Shown piece by piece: positions 23,794 through 33,990 of a stretch of DNA of 64,000 bases. Position 1 is the stretch's first letter, and the number at the start of each line of letters is the position of its first letter. Source of the stretch: Mycoplasmopsis canis PG 14 (lineage in GTDB: Bacteria > Bacillota_I > Bacilli_A > Mycoplasmatales > Metamycoplasmataceae); NCBI RefSeq assembly GCF_001553195.1, contig NZ_CP014281.1:744001-808000 (forward strand). The letters run 5' to 3'. Under the pieces are notes generated by a model that was not told the DNA's origin, did not search any database, and saw only the letters and a program-made list of their open reading frames with translations. A program made the position numbers and the translations under genes.

Positions 23794-24655
23794 TATTTTT
23801 GTGTTCTAAAACAATTTTATCCAATTTTCTTAATCAATGATTAGCTCCACTTTTAGTGATAATTTTATTTGTTTCTTTGCTTTGTTCATTCACTAAATCA
23901 TTTAATGAAAATCAAGGATTCTCTATTTTCAATCTAAAAAACACTAATTGATCTTCAGTAAATAAATTTTCAAGATTGTTTTCAAAAACAAAGTTTATAT
24001 TGTTTATATGTTTAATAGAGCTATCAGCAATTTTTTGAAGATTAGAAAAATCAATATTATTAATCCTATTTAGTACATTATCTTTATCTCTGTGTATTTT
24101 CAAATTTTGAAGCTCAAATCAAGCTTTCTTGGCTCCTATTGCCGACAAAAAATCTAATAACTCATCTACTTTTTTAATATACAACACAAATCTTTTTTGT
24201 TTTCTTAGAATGTTGAAATTAAAATCATATGAATTTAACTTCTCTTTAATTAAATTAGATTTTTCTTCCGATAAAGTTGATATTTCAAGGTGATATGACG
24301 TTGAATCTTTGCTAGAAATACTTCCACTACCAACAAATACGCCCGAAAAGAAAAAGGTTAAATACTCTTTATAATCAAAATCACCATCAAAAACAAAATT
24401 ATTTTTTTCAATTAATATTTTGTGCTTTCATTCAGGTCTTGTTACAAATGATATTTTGTTTTTTTCTAGCTTTGCAAGGATTTTACCTTTTATATAATCA
24501 TTTTTTATATTTAAAATATAATAGTTGTCATCTTCTTGCGAATTAGCAAAAATAACACCTTTGAGGAAAAAATAATTTTCTTGTTCTTTTTTAGCATTTA
24601 TTATTACTTCTTTTTTTATTTTAGAAGAAAAAGAAAGGTTTTTTTGATTAGACAT
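23789..24655 (-). CDS. whiA: DNA-binding protein WhiA homolog
   Basis: A 288-residue protein read through several TGA-Trp codons. It shows the WhiA plan: N-terminal SFSSKIKKEVI, a LAGLIDADG-like fold with FLKGVIFANS and FFSGVFVGSGSISSKDSTSYHLEI, and a C-terminal helix-turn-helix part with ANHWLRKLDKIV. WhiA is a transcription regulator linked to division in actinobacteria and to growth control in Firmicutes; its role in mycoplasmas is not settled. There is no Shine-Dalgarno before ATG 24655; a TAAAAT box ends nine bases upstream, so the mRNA leader is probably two to three bases. Confidence 0.85.
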
Positions 24656-24707
24656 AGTAAAATAATTTTATTAAAAAAAATAGAAAAATTAAGTATTTTT
24701 ATATTTT

Positions 24708-24735
24708 AAAAAAACTAGCAATAGCTAGTTTTAAA
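24708..24735 (-). terminator. Intrinsic terminator after pyk
   Basis: On the minus strand AACTAGC, loop TATT, GCTAGTT is followed by a T run. It lies just after the pyk stop codon and before the whiA promoter. Confidence 0.88.
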
Positions 24736-24737
24736 AA

Positions 24738-26171
24738 TTATTTAACAACTTCTTCTGAAAATTTTTCATTTTCAACTACTAAGTATTTGTCACCTTTTTG
24801 TATTCCGTATGGTTTAAGAGCTTCTAAAGCTTTTGATGTGTCTTCTTTAATAAGTGGGAATAGTTTCTTAGAATCAACTGAAACAAAGACACCTGAATAT
24901 GAACCAAAACCACCTAATAATTTTTCGTCATCTAAAATACCAATTGTTAATGAGTTTGGACGGAATTTAGCAACACGTTTTAATAATTCACCTGTTCTTG
25001 AAAGAACAACGATGTATTTGTAGTCTCCATTTTGAGCTTTCTTAGCAATTTCATAAGCGATTTTTGAACGTTTATCTTTTTGATCTGAATTTGCTCATAC
25101 TTTTTCAAGTTGTCTTTCGTAGTAATTTCTTGAGTAGAATTCTTTTTCAGCACGTTTTGAAATAGCTGTCATTGTTTTAACTGCTTCAACTGGGAATGAA
25201 CCATTTGCACTTTCACCTGAAAGCATTGTTGAATCAGCACCTAATTCAACTGCATAATAAACGTCTGTAACTTCTGCACGAGTTGGGTGTGGTGAATTTT
25301 CCATTGAGTCCAACATTTGAGTAGCAACAATAACCATTTTTCCAGCTTCACGACATTTTCTAATCATTTTCTTTTGGAAGTAAGGAACGTCATAGTAAGG
25401 AATTTCAAGACCTAAATCTCCACGAGCAACCATTATACCATCTGATGCTTCAATAATTTCATCGATGTTCATGCAACCTAAGTGAGATTCAATTTTAGAA
25501 ATAATTTGTACGTGACTTCCGCCGTTTTCGTTTAATAATTGTCTTAATTCATTAACATTTTTTGCTGAGTTAACGAATGAAGCTGCAACATAGTTAATTC
25601 CTTCTTTAATACCAAATTTAACGTCATTAATATCTTTTTCAGCTAAGAAAGGTAATGAGAAATCAACTCCAGGTAAATTAACACGTTTATTTGTTTTTAA
25701 TTTATGTGTGTTTTCTGCTTTAACTTTTACATAACCTTCACCAACTTCAATAACAACTGTTGATAATTTACCATCATCTATTAATACTTGATTACCAACT
25801 TCTAAATCTTTTGCCATATCATATGCAACTGTGATTTCTTTTGAAGTTCCTTCTAATGATTGGTATTTATCTGATGTTGTGTGAATTAAAATTTCTGTTC
25901 CAGCTTCAACAACTTGAGCACCATCTTTCATTTTTCCGATACGGATTTCTGGACCTTTTGTATCTAACATTAAAGATACTGGAATTTGTAAATCTTTACT
26001 TACTTGTTTTGCAATTCTGAATTTATTTGCTTGTTCTTCGTGTGAACCGTGGCTAAAGTTAGCACGAATTGTTGTAACACCATTTTCAACTAATTGACGT
26101 AATGTTTCATAGTTATCACTTGATGGACCAATTGTAGCCACAAGTTTTGTTCTTTTATCAGTAATTTTCAT
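24738..26171 (-). CDS. pyk: Pyruvate kinase
   Basis: The last ATP-making step of glycolysis, phosphoenolpyruvate plus ADP to pyruvate plus ATP. The 477-residue protein has a usual length. It shows [19 protein letters not shown], the substrate loop [12 protein letters not shown], the active-site KIESHLG block (catalytic Lys), the metal-binding [12 protein letters not shown] and [12 protein letters not shown]-Trp near residue 360 joins the C-terminal regulatory domain to the barrel. ATG 26171 follows TTAGGAGTATT. It is single with its own promoter and terminator. Its presence suggests a sugar-fermenting species, although arginine-using mycoplasmas can also carry pyk. Confidence 0.97.
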
Positions 26172-26371
26172 TTAAAAATACTCCTAATTAAATATTTATT
26201 TTTATGTTTAAATTTTAGCAAAATTTTTTCTTTTATGAAACTTTAAGTTAAATAAAATAAACTCACTTGATTAGTCAAGCTTAATTGTTAATTAAATTAG
26301 CAAATACTTAATTTTCTTTTGAAAAACTATAAAAAAGTTAAAATTTCTAAAAGAAAAATAGAGGAGGAAAC

Positions 26372-27493
26372 ATGAAAAAGACAAATAAGAGAAAAAAGAA
26401 CAAATTATTAAGTATTATAGGGAGTATAGCAATAATAATTGCGAGTGGAGTAACTGCTGGGTATTTTTTAATAAAACAAAATAACACCCAAAAAAGCAAT
26501 GCAAGCACTCAATCAACAAACATAGAATCAAGTAAAACTAATAACCCAAACCAACTCAAAATAACTTCTTGAAATATCGCTAATTTCGGCGCGTCTTCAA
26601 GTAAAAAATTAGGGTTCAGAATTCAAGCGTTGAAGGAAATTATAAAAAAAGAAAATTTAGAATTTATTTCAATTCAAGAAGTCGGATATGAAGATTGAGA
26701 AGGTGTAAAAAAATTAGTAGAAGAACTTGGTGATGAATATTCTTTTGCTAAATCACCAATGGGACTTATTAGCGAAGAACGCCCAAATAGTAGGGAATCA
26801 TATGCCATTATTTATAAAAATAATAAAGTTAAACTTTTAAATGATAAGGGTTACTTTAAAGGTAAAAATATCCAATTCACTAGACCGCTTTGATATTCAA
26901 AATGGGAAATAATTCAAAATGGACAAAACTTTTGGATCATAAATGGACACTTGGATGCGCCCGGAAAATCTTCCACAAAAGGTGTTAATGAAGCAGAAAA
27001 TCCGACAATTAATAATTATAAATGAAAAGGACAAGGAGACCAGGAGGTAAGAGAATACTTAGATATTAAGTATGCTCTTGAAGAATTAAAACAAAAAGAT
27101 CCTAATTCACTGATTATATTTAACGGGGATACTAATATTAAAAAAGAAAACTTTAAATTTTCTAGTGATTTTTACACAAATTTGGGTTATGAAATAAATT
27201 ATGATACAAATATATATAATGATTTATATGCAACTAGTTTAAATAATGGAAAGAATTATTCAAATCCGTATGACAAATTTATTGCTTATGACCCAAATAA
27301 TGTCTTTATTGAAAGCAAGTTTGAAAAATTTGATTTATTAAATGTCTTTAAAGATGTTTTGGATCGAAAAAAGTATAGTGATTTATTTAAACAAACATAT
27401 AATGATAAAAATAAACAACAAAAAAGTGATCCTGATATGGTCAAAAAGATATCGGATCATACATTCATTAATGCATACATTGAAATCAAATAA
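26372..27493 (+). CDS. Membrane-anchored DNase I-like nuclease (MnuA type)
   Basis: A 373-residue endonuclease/exonuclease/phosphatase-family protein. A basic N-terminus and one hydrophobic helix (about residues 12-34) anchor it with the body outside. Catalytic motifs are complete: ITSWNIANFG (Asn), ISIQEVGYED (metal-binding Glu), IINGHLDAPG (His), IIFNGDTNI (Asp and Asn) and the terminal KKISDHTFINAYIE (Asp-His pair). MnuA-type surface nucleases of mycoplasmas degrade host DNA to supply precursors and to escape neutrophil traps. Unlike many of them it lacks a lipobox Cys. ATG 26372 follows a strong GAGGAGGAAAC. Context with the nucleoside importer and hpt fits scavenging. Confidence 0.87.
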
Positions 27494-27563
27494 AAAATAC
27501 TTAATTAATTCACGTTTAAATAATTAAATTAGATTATTACCTAAATGTATTATAATAATTATT

Positions 27564-29492
27564 ATGGATAACAAATATACTGCAGAAAGCATTAAACAAC
27601 TTAAGGGGTTAGAGGCTGTTCGTAAACGTCCAGGTATGTATATCGGATCTACAGATGTTTATGGATTACACCATTTATTATGAGAAATAGTAGATAATGC
27701 AATTGATGAAGCATTAGCCGGATTCGCTAACAAAATAGTTGTTAAACTAAGAAAAGATGGTTCAGTTCTCGTTTCTGATAATGGGCGTGGAATTCCTGTA
27801 GAAAAAGCAAAAAACGAAAGTAAAACTGCTGTTGAAATTGTTTTTACTGAGTTGCATGCTGGAGGAAAATTTGACTCAAACACCTATAAAGCATCAGGTG
27901 GGTTGCATGGAGTTGGTTCCAGTGTTACTAACGCATTTTCATCTAAGTTAATTGCCACTATTGCCAGAAATGGAAAACTATATCAAACTGAGTTTGAACA
28001 AGACAAAATAGTAAAAAGAACTCATGAAATCGGAACAGCAAAACATACAGGAACTACTGTAGAGTTTTGACCGGAGTATAAATTATTTAAAAAAGCTAAA
28101 CTAAGTTTTGAAAGAATTTCTGAAAGATTGCAAGAGAGCTCGTTCTTAATATCAAATTTACAAATAGAATTGTATGATGAAGAAAGTGGTTTAGAAAGAA
28201 AATTTCAATATAAAAATGGTTTAGAAACTTTCTTAGATTTCTTAAATAACTCTAAAACTAATATTTCTGATCCTGTTTCTTATTCTGATTTAAAAAAAGG
28301 TATTGAAGTAAGTTTTTCATTTCAATGAAGCGATACATACAATGAAGAACTAATTCTAAGCTTTGTTAATAATGTTAAAACAAAAGATGGTGGGACTCAC
28401 GTAGTAGGGGCAAAATCTGCTTTTAATAAAATTATGAACTTATTTGCTCATAGAGAGGGAGTCTTAAAAGGTAATAATTCTTTCGAAATTAATGATATTA
28501 TGGAAGGTTTAACTTGCATAATATCAGTAAAAATCCTTGAAAACTTACTTGAGTTTGTGAGCCAAACGAAAGATAAGTTAGGAACCCCAGAGGCTAAACC
28601 TGTTGTTGAAGAAATTATTTCTTTATATCTTGAAACATGAATACAAGATAATAAAAAAGTTGCTAAATCTGTACTTGATAAAATTAAAAAAGCTTATGAC
28701 GTAAGAATTGAAACCAAAAAAAGAAGAGATGAGGCAAGAACTTCTAAGAGAACTCTTTCTGAGAAAAAAGTTATAAGTGATAAACTAACTCCAGCAACAA
28801 CGAAAAAAGCACATGAGAGAGAATTGTTTTTAGTCGAAGGGGATTCGGCTGGTGGTTCAGCTAAAAGCGGAAGAGATAGGAACTTTCAAGCTATTTTACC
28901 ACTAAGAGGTAAGGTAATAAATTCTGAAAAAACTAGTTTAACAGAATTACTGAAAAATGAAGAAATTGCAACAATAGTAAATGCTATTGGTGCAGGTATT
29001 GGCAAGGATTTTGATATATCTAAATCCCAATATGGTAAGGTCGTAATTATGACCGATGCGGACACCGACGGTGCTCATATCCAATGTTTATTATTAACAT
29101 TTTTCTACCGTTATATGAAGCCATTAATTGAAAATGGAAAAATTTATATAGCTATTCCTCCCCTTTATAAACTTACAAATAAGGCAAAAAAAACAATTCA
29201 ATATGTTTGAGATGATGAGGAACTAAGGGAAATTTTACAATCACAAAAAAGTAATACCGAAATCCAACGTTATAAAGGATTGGGTGAAATGAATGCTGAT
29301 CAATTATGAGAAACAACTATGAATCCTGAAACAAGAACATTAATTAGAGCTACTGTTGATGATGCTTCTCTTGCGGAAAGACGTGTAAGTACTTTAATGG
29401 GTAACGATTCTTCAAAAAGAAAAGAATGAATTGATAACAACGTAGATTTTGATGATTATGATGATTATTTAGAAAAATTCGCTATAAAATAA
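27564..29492 (+). CDS. parE: DNA topoisomerase IV subunit B
   Basis: A 642-residue type IIA topoisomerase ATPase subunit. The GHKL ATPase domain shows [24 protein letters not shown] and [17 protein letters not shown]; the TOPRIM domain shows [20 protein letters not shown] and [26 protein letters not shown]. The [11 protein letters not shown] form and [23 protein letters not shown] favour ParE over GyrB. In many mycoplasmas parC follows at once, but here the gene ends at a terminator and prs converges, so parC must lie elsewhere. No Shine-Dalgarno is present; TATAAT (27551-27556) ends seven bases before the ATG, which predicts a leaderless mRNA. Confidence 0.9.
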
Positions 29493-29499
29493 CATTGAT

Positions 29500-29540
29500 A
29501 AAAAAAGATAAATGCCATGTGTGGTCATTTATCTTTTTTG
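29500..29540. terminator. Bidirectional terminator between parE and prs
   Basis: AAAAAGATAAATG and CATTTATCTTTTT form a long stem with an internal CCA/TGG extension, with A and T runs on both flanks. It separates convergent parE and prs. Confidence 0.88.
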
Positions 29541-29555
29541 TTTTTATAAGTTTCT

Positions 29556-30530
29556 CTATTTTGATGAAATTTCGGTTTTAAAATCTTTATAAATTTGAGA
29601 AATGCTATTACCTGTTAATGAGGCATTTATTACTCTTGATAAGAATACCCCTAAAGAAACTATTTCTAGTTTTTTAAATTTTCTTGCTAATTCATAGTTA
29701 TCAATACTATTTGTAACTATAACTTTTTCAACTGCTGGATGATTTTCAAAAATTTCAAATCCTTTAGTGAAAATACCATGAGTAGCAGCTACAATAACTT
29801 TTTTAGCTCCGTTTGCTTTTAGAGTCTCAACTGCTTTAAGAATTGTTCCTCCAGTGTCAATTATGTCATCAATAATTACTGCATTTTGGTTATCAATATT
29901 ACCAAGAATACCCATAACTTCCGTTTGGTTTGTACCAATTCTTCTCTTATCAATAATACAAATTTGAACAGTATCAGCAATTAATTCTGCAAGTTTTCTT
30001 GCCCTAACTGTTCCACCATGATCAGGAGAAACTACAGTAAACTTCTCACCAGTTTCCTTAAGTGCAATAGCTATTGGATATTGCCCTTTTAAATCATCCA
30101 CAGGAATATCAAAAAAACCTTGAATTGATGGGTTGTGCAAATCAACACAAGTAATTTTTGTTGCTCCTGCTTTTTGTAAAAGATCAGCAACTAATTTAGC
30201 ACCAATAGGTTGTCTTCCACTCGCTTTTCTATCTTGTCTTGCGTAACCATAGTAGCTTAAAACTACATTTATTGTCTTAGCACTACCTCTTTTCAATGAA
30301 TCAATAAACAATAATAATTCCATTATATTATCATTTACTGGTCTACTTGTGCTAGCAATGATAAAAACATCTTTATCACGTACTGTTGGTTCAGAAACAA
30401 GCATAACCTCACCATCAGCGTATACTGTCCTTTCAATTTTAGAAAGTTCCATACCTAATAAATCTGCTACTTCTTTAGCTAAATTTATTGAATTGTTCAT
30501 ACCAAATAAAACTGTATTTTTCTTGTCCAT
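29556..30530 (-). CDS. prs: Ribose-phosphate pyrophosphokinase (PRPP synthetase)
   Basis: Makes PRPP from ribose 5-phosphate and ATP; PRPP is consumed by hpt and other salvage enzymes. The 324-residue product has standard motifs: SYYGYARQDRKASGRQPIGAKLVADLL, the ribose-binding CVDLHNPSIQGFFD, PDHGGTVRARKLAEL and the PRPP loop VIIDDIIDTGGTI. The start ATG follows GTAAGGATTTTTA. It is a single gene with its own promoter on the minus strand. Confidence 0.97.
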   Translation of the reverse strand: MDKKNTVLFGMNNSINLAKEVADLLGMELSKIERTVYADGEVMLVSEPTVRDKDVFIIASTSRPVNDNIMELLLFIDSLKRGSAKTINVVLSYYGYARQDRKASGRQPIGAKLVADLLQKAGATKITCVDLHNPSIQGFFDIPVDDLKGQYPIAIALKETGEKFTVVSPDHGGTVRARKLAELIADTVQICIIDKRRIGTNQTEVMGILGNIDNQNAVIIDDIIDTGGTILKAVETLKANGAKKVIVAATHGIFTKGFEIFENHPAVEKVIVTNSIDNYELARKFKKLEIVSLGVFLSRVINASLTGNSISQIYKDFKTEISSK

Positions 30531-30627
30531 TTAAAAATCCTTACCTAAAAAATGATTATTTACATTTATATTTTACCAAGTATTTTGCTTTCAAATTAAA
30601 AAATATTATTTTTGTGCAAAAATAAAA

Positions 30628-30664
30628 AAACTAAAAGCCTAGTGAAGCTAAACTTCTAGTTTTT
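30628..30664 (-). terminator. Probable terminator overlapping the end of the membrane protein gene
   Basis: On the minus strand AAAACTA and TAGTTTT enclose an inner GAAG/CTTC element, with a run of seven T after it. It overlaps the stop codon of the upstream gene. The stem is interrupted, so strength is uncertain. Confidence 0.55.
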
Positions 30665-31525
30665 ATTAGCGTTGTCTGTTTTTTTTGTGTGATTGTAAAT
30701 AATCTCCACTAATTCTTCTTTAGTCATTTCTTTGTAACCGAAAATATTTAGCATTTCAGACATTTTATAAAGTTGTTCGTTTGGTAAATCAAGAAGTTTT
30801 TTAATAGTCTCTGATTTAGCAATGTCTTCTTTGTTTTGATCTGAATTACTTGAATCGCTATTATTTGAATCGTTTGTTGAACCGTAATTCATTCAAAATG
30901 GACTATTCATTTCTGAATTCTTCATGCTTTTATTAAACTCTTCCATAAAAGCCTTTGTTTTAGATTCAAAATCAGCAATTACAAATAATCTCTTAATTTT
31001 TGCGACATTATTCACTATAAAGAATAATTGAATAACACTTAAAACAAAAATAATGATTTTAACAACTAAATTTAAAACTACTAATGTATCAGAATGCATT
31101 TTTTCAACAGAAAAAATTTGGATAATATTAATTAAAGATAATATACCATGGATTCTTGCTAACATGATAGCTGCACCGGAAAGTTTTATAAATGTTTTTT
31201 GTTTATAAGAATTTACTAATGTATATGAAAAAAACACAATAATTAAAGACGGTATAATTAAAGAAAGAAATTCAAAAAATAAACGAAATCTATAGCTATA
31301 TTCATAATTGACTTGTTGATTTTTAACTTCTGTTGTTCTTTCTAAAAACCTAATAAATTCTGTTTTTGCTGTTGATAAGTATATCGGATAAACAAAAGTT
31401 AGTATTAGAATTAAAGCTCAGAATACTAAAAATAATCCAATTCAAAGTCTAAAATGTTTTTTCTCATTTGATCATAAATCTTCTCTATTTATGTTAGAAA
31501 AATCTATTTTAAAAATGTTTTTCAT
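30656..31525 (-). CDS. Unknown four-helix membrane protein
   Basis: A 289-residue protein rebuilt across four TGA-Trp codons. I do not recognise it. There are four predicted membrane helices: about residues 27-48, 83-105, 121-140 and 150-172. A predicted extracellular loop lies between the first two, and the cytoplasmic C-terminus of about 110 residues has a Ser/Asn/Asp-rich linker followed by a small helical SAP- or Rho-N-like motif (LLDLPNEQLYKMSEMLNI, MTKEELVEIIYNHTKK). The rluD stop TAA is directly followed by this ATG, so the two are translated from one mRNA. It is not LspA, which often neighbours rluD: the catalytic Asp residues are missing. Confidence 0.75.
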
Positions 31526-32443
31526 TTATTCTCCTTTTAAAAACTCTTTAAAATCAAAATCAGCTACCTCAAACTCTTTAGATGGCATTGAATAAAATTC
31601 CATTTGTTTTTTGGTAATTGGGTGTTCAAATTCTAATTTATAAGCGTGCAGTCTTTGACCAAACTCATCTATGTTTTTATTATACATTGGGTCTCCATAA
31701 ATAGGATTACCAATATATTGCATGTGCACTCTAATTTGATGAGTTCTACCTGTTTCTAATTCACATTTTATAAGTGACTTAGGTTGATTATTTATGTAAA
31801 AACTCTTTAATAAAGTAACATTTGTAATCGCTTCTTTTGAGTTCAAATTCGTCACAGCCATTTTTTGTCTATCTTGCGAATTACGACCAATAGGTAACTT
31901 TAATCTCATTTTTTTATCTTCTAGAATACCATCACAAATAGCGATGTATTTTCTATTGATATCATGCTCCGCAAATTTTTGAGCTAACAAATTGTGAACT
32001 TCATTATTTTTCGCTATAACTAAAAGACCACTAGTATCTTTGTCAATTCTATGTACTATTCCTGGTCTTAGCAGACCATTTTCGTTTGATAAGTTATTTT
32101 TAAAGTGGTATAAAAGACCATTCACCAATGTCCCTGAAGAATGCCCTGGGGATGGGTGCACAACTAAACCACTTGGCTTATCAATAATACAAATGAATTC
32201 ATCATCATATACAATATTTAAATCCATCTTTTCAGGTTCTATTTTAAGTTCTTTATCAATTAATTTAACAATCTTTATAACTTGGTTTTCTCTAACCTCA
32301 AATTTTGGTTTATTAACTTGCATTTGATCTGCATAAACAGCACCTTCTTCAATAAGTGCTTTAATATCATTTCTTGAAATTTCAGAATTATTAGAAATAT
32401 ATTTATCTATTCTGTCTTTATATTTTACTATTAGTTCTACCAT
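31526..32443 (-). CDS. rluD: RluD-family 23S rRNA pseudouridine synthase
   Basis: A 305-residue RluA/RluD-family enzyme. An N-terminal S4 domain (RIDKYISNNSEISRNDIKALIEEGAV) leads into the catalytic domain with IIDKPSGLVVHPSPGHSSGTLVN and the active-site Asp in VHRIDKDTSGLLVIAKN, then ELETGRTHQIRVHMQYIGNPIYGD. RluD modifies helix 69 of 23S rRNA; whether this is RluD proper or a related paralog cannot be settled. It has no Shine-Dalgarno: TATAAT ends eight bases before the start. It is divergent from ffh across a 46-base gap. Confidence 0.9.
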   Translation of the reverse strand: MVELIVKYKDRIDKYISNNSEISRNDIKALIEEGAVYADQMQVNKPKFEVRENQVIKIVKLIDKELKIEPEKMDLNIVYDDEFICIIDKPSGLVVHPSPGHSSGTLVNGLLYHFKNNLSNENGLLRPGIVHRIDKDTSGLLVIAKNNEVHNLLAQKFAEHDINRKYIAICDGILEDKKMRLKLPIGRNSQDRQKMAVTNLNSKEAITNVTLLKSFYINNQPKSLIKCELETGRTHQIRVHMQYIGNPIYGDPMYNKNIDEFGQRLHAYKLEFEHPITKKQMEFYSMPSKEFEVADFDFKEFLKGE

Positions 32444-32489
32444 ATTTTACAATTATAGCAAATTATTAACTTATGATAAAATTATATAT
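32444..32489. promoter_or_regulatory. Compact divergent promoter pair rluD / ffh
   Basis: Only 46 bases separate the two start codons, yet each side has an extended -10: TGCTATAAT on the minus strand (hexamer 32452-32457) eight bases from rluD, and TATGATAAAAT on the plus strand (hexamer 32477-32482) seven bases from ffh. The upstream elements of each promoter must lie inside or beside the other. Confidence 0.65.
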
Positions 32490-33836
32490 ATGTTAGGATT
32501 TTTAGAAAAAAGAATGCAAAAGACACTAGAAAAAGTGTCTAAAAAAATTAATTTAACTGAAGCTGATATTTTGGAAGTAACTAGAGAAATAAAATTAGCA
32601 CTTTTAGAGGCTGACGTTAACTTAAAGGTAGTGAAAGAATTTATTAATAATGTTAAGGAAAAGGCTTTAAATGACCCGAACTTGAAAAAATTAAATCCTT
32701 CTCAATACTTTATTAAAATTTTACACGGTGAATTAGTTTCTATTTTAGGTGGTGAAGCAAAGGAATGAAAAATAGAAAACAAACCTCACATAATTATGAT
32801 GTGTGGTCTACAAGGTTCAGGAAAAACAACCTCATCAGCTAAATTAGCTTACTATTTAAGAAAAAAGAAATATGTTGAGAAACCTCTTGTGGTTGCAGCC
32901 GACATTTATAGACCTGCCGCTGTTGACCAACTTGTTACTTTAGCCAAAAGTATTCAAGTTGATTATTACGAAGAGGGCGTTAATGTTTCAGTAGATCAAA
33001 TAGTTGAAAATGCATTATTGCAAGCTAAAGAAAATAAAAATGATTTGATTATTATAGATACAGCAGGAAGACTTTCGATTGATGAAAATTTAATGGAAGA
33101 ATTAAGTAGAGTCAAAAAAATAGCAAGACCTAATGATATTTTCTTTGTTGCAGATGCTCTTTCTGGTCAAGACATAATAAATGTTGCACAAACTTTTCAT
33201 GATAAATTAAAATTATCAGGGACTATAATTAATAAATTAGACTCAGATGCTCGTGGTGGTGCAGCATTAAGTTTAAGATATATTTTAAATCTTCCTATAA
33301 GATTTATTGGTACTGGGGAAAAAGTTTCTAATCTTGATTTGTTCCATCCAGATAGAATGGCAGACAGAATCCTAGGGATGGGTGATGTTATGAGTCTTAT
33401 CGAAAAAGCTCAAGATGTAATTGATGAAGATAAAGCAACAAAAATGGTTTATAAAATGTTTTCAGGCGAGTTTACTTTAGATGACTTACTAGAGCAAATT
33501 CAACAAGTTAAGAATCTAGGTAAATTTAGTAAAATTTTAAAAATGTTACCTGGTAATCTATCTTCGAAAATTAATGAAGAGCAACTTGAAAAAGCTGAAG
33601 AAAAAATGTATTATTTTCAAATATTAATGTCTTCTATGACAAAAAAAGAAAGACAAAATCCCAAATTACTAAGACAAGCTTCTAGAAAAGAAAGAATATT
33701 AAAAGGTAGTGGTAGAACAGCGCAAGAATTTAACAAACTTCTGGCCGATTATGATGCAATGGTCAAAAGAATGAGTGAATTGGGTAAAAAAATGAAAACT
33801 GGTGGCGGATTCGATCCTAAAATTTTTGGTATGTAA
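32490..33836 (+). CDS. ffh: Signal recognition particle protein Ffh (SRP54)
   Basis: The SRP GTPase that targets nascent membrane proteins. The 448-residue protein reads through one TGA-Trp at 32766. The N domain is followed by the G domain with GLQGSGKTTSSAKLA, DIYRPAAVDQL, IIDTAGRLS and NKLDSDARGGAALS; the methionine-rich M domain that binds 4.5S RNA ends with QEFNKLLADYDAMVKRM. There is no Shine-Dalgarno: the -10 TAAAAT ends seven bases before the ATG, implying a leaderless mRNA. A terminator follows at once. The SRP RNA gene is not seen in the window. Confidence 0.97.
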
Positions 33837-33866
33837 AAACAAGTGCAAAGTCACTTGTTTTTTTAT
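33836..33866 (+). terminator. Intrinsic terminator after ffh
   Basis: AAAACAAGTG and CACTTGTTTT form a ten-pair stem with a six-base loop, ending in a T run. The 120 bases that follow, up to the next gene end, hold nothing else that I recognise. Confidence 0.92.
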
Positions 33867-33990
33867 CATTAAAGCTATGAATGTAGTAGGTAAATCAAAA
33901 AAAATTATATTTTACAAACTTGTGTTATTAAAAATGTAAAACTAAAAAAATTAAATTTATATTTCTTGCTTCATCAATATAAATAATTAA

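Noticed and set aside
27564-29492. Assignment as gyrB
   Set aside because: The TOPRIM motif [11 protein letters not shown] and N-terminal segments favour ParE over GyrB; a low chance of error remains.
30656-31525. Signal peptidase II (lspA), expected next to rluD
   Set aside because: The protein has four helices but none of the conserved Asp-containing LspA motifs, and it has a long soluble tail.
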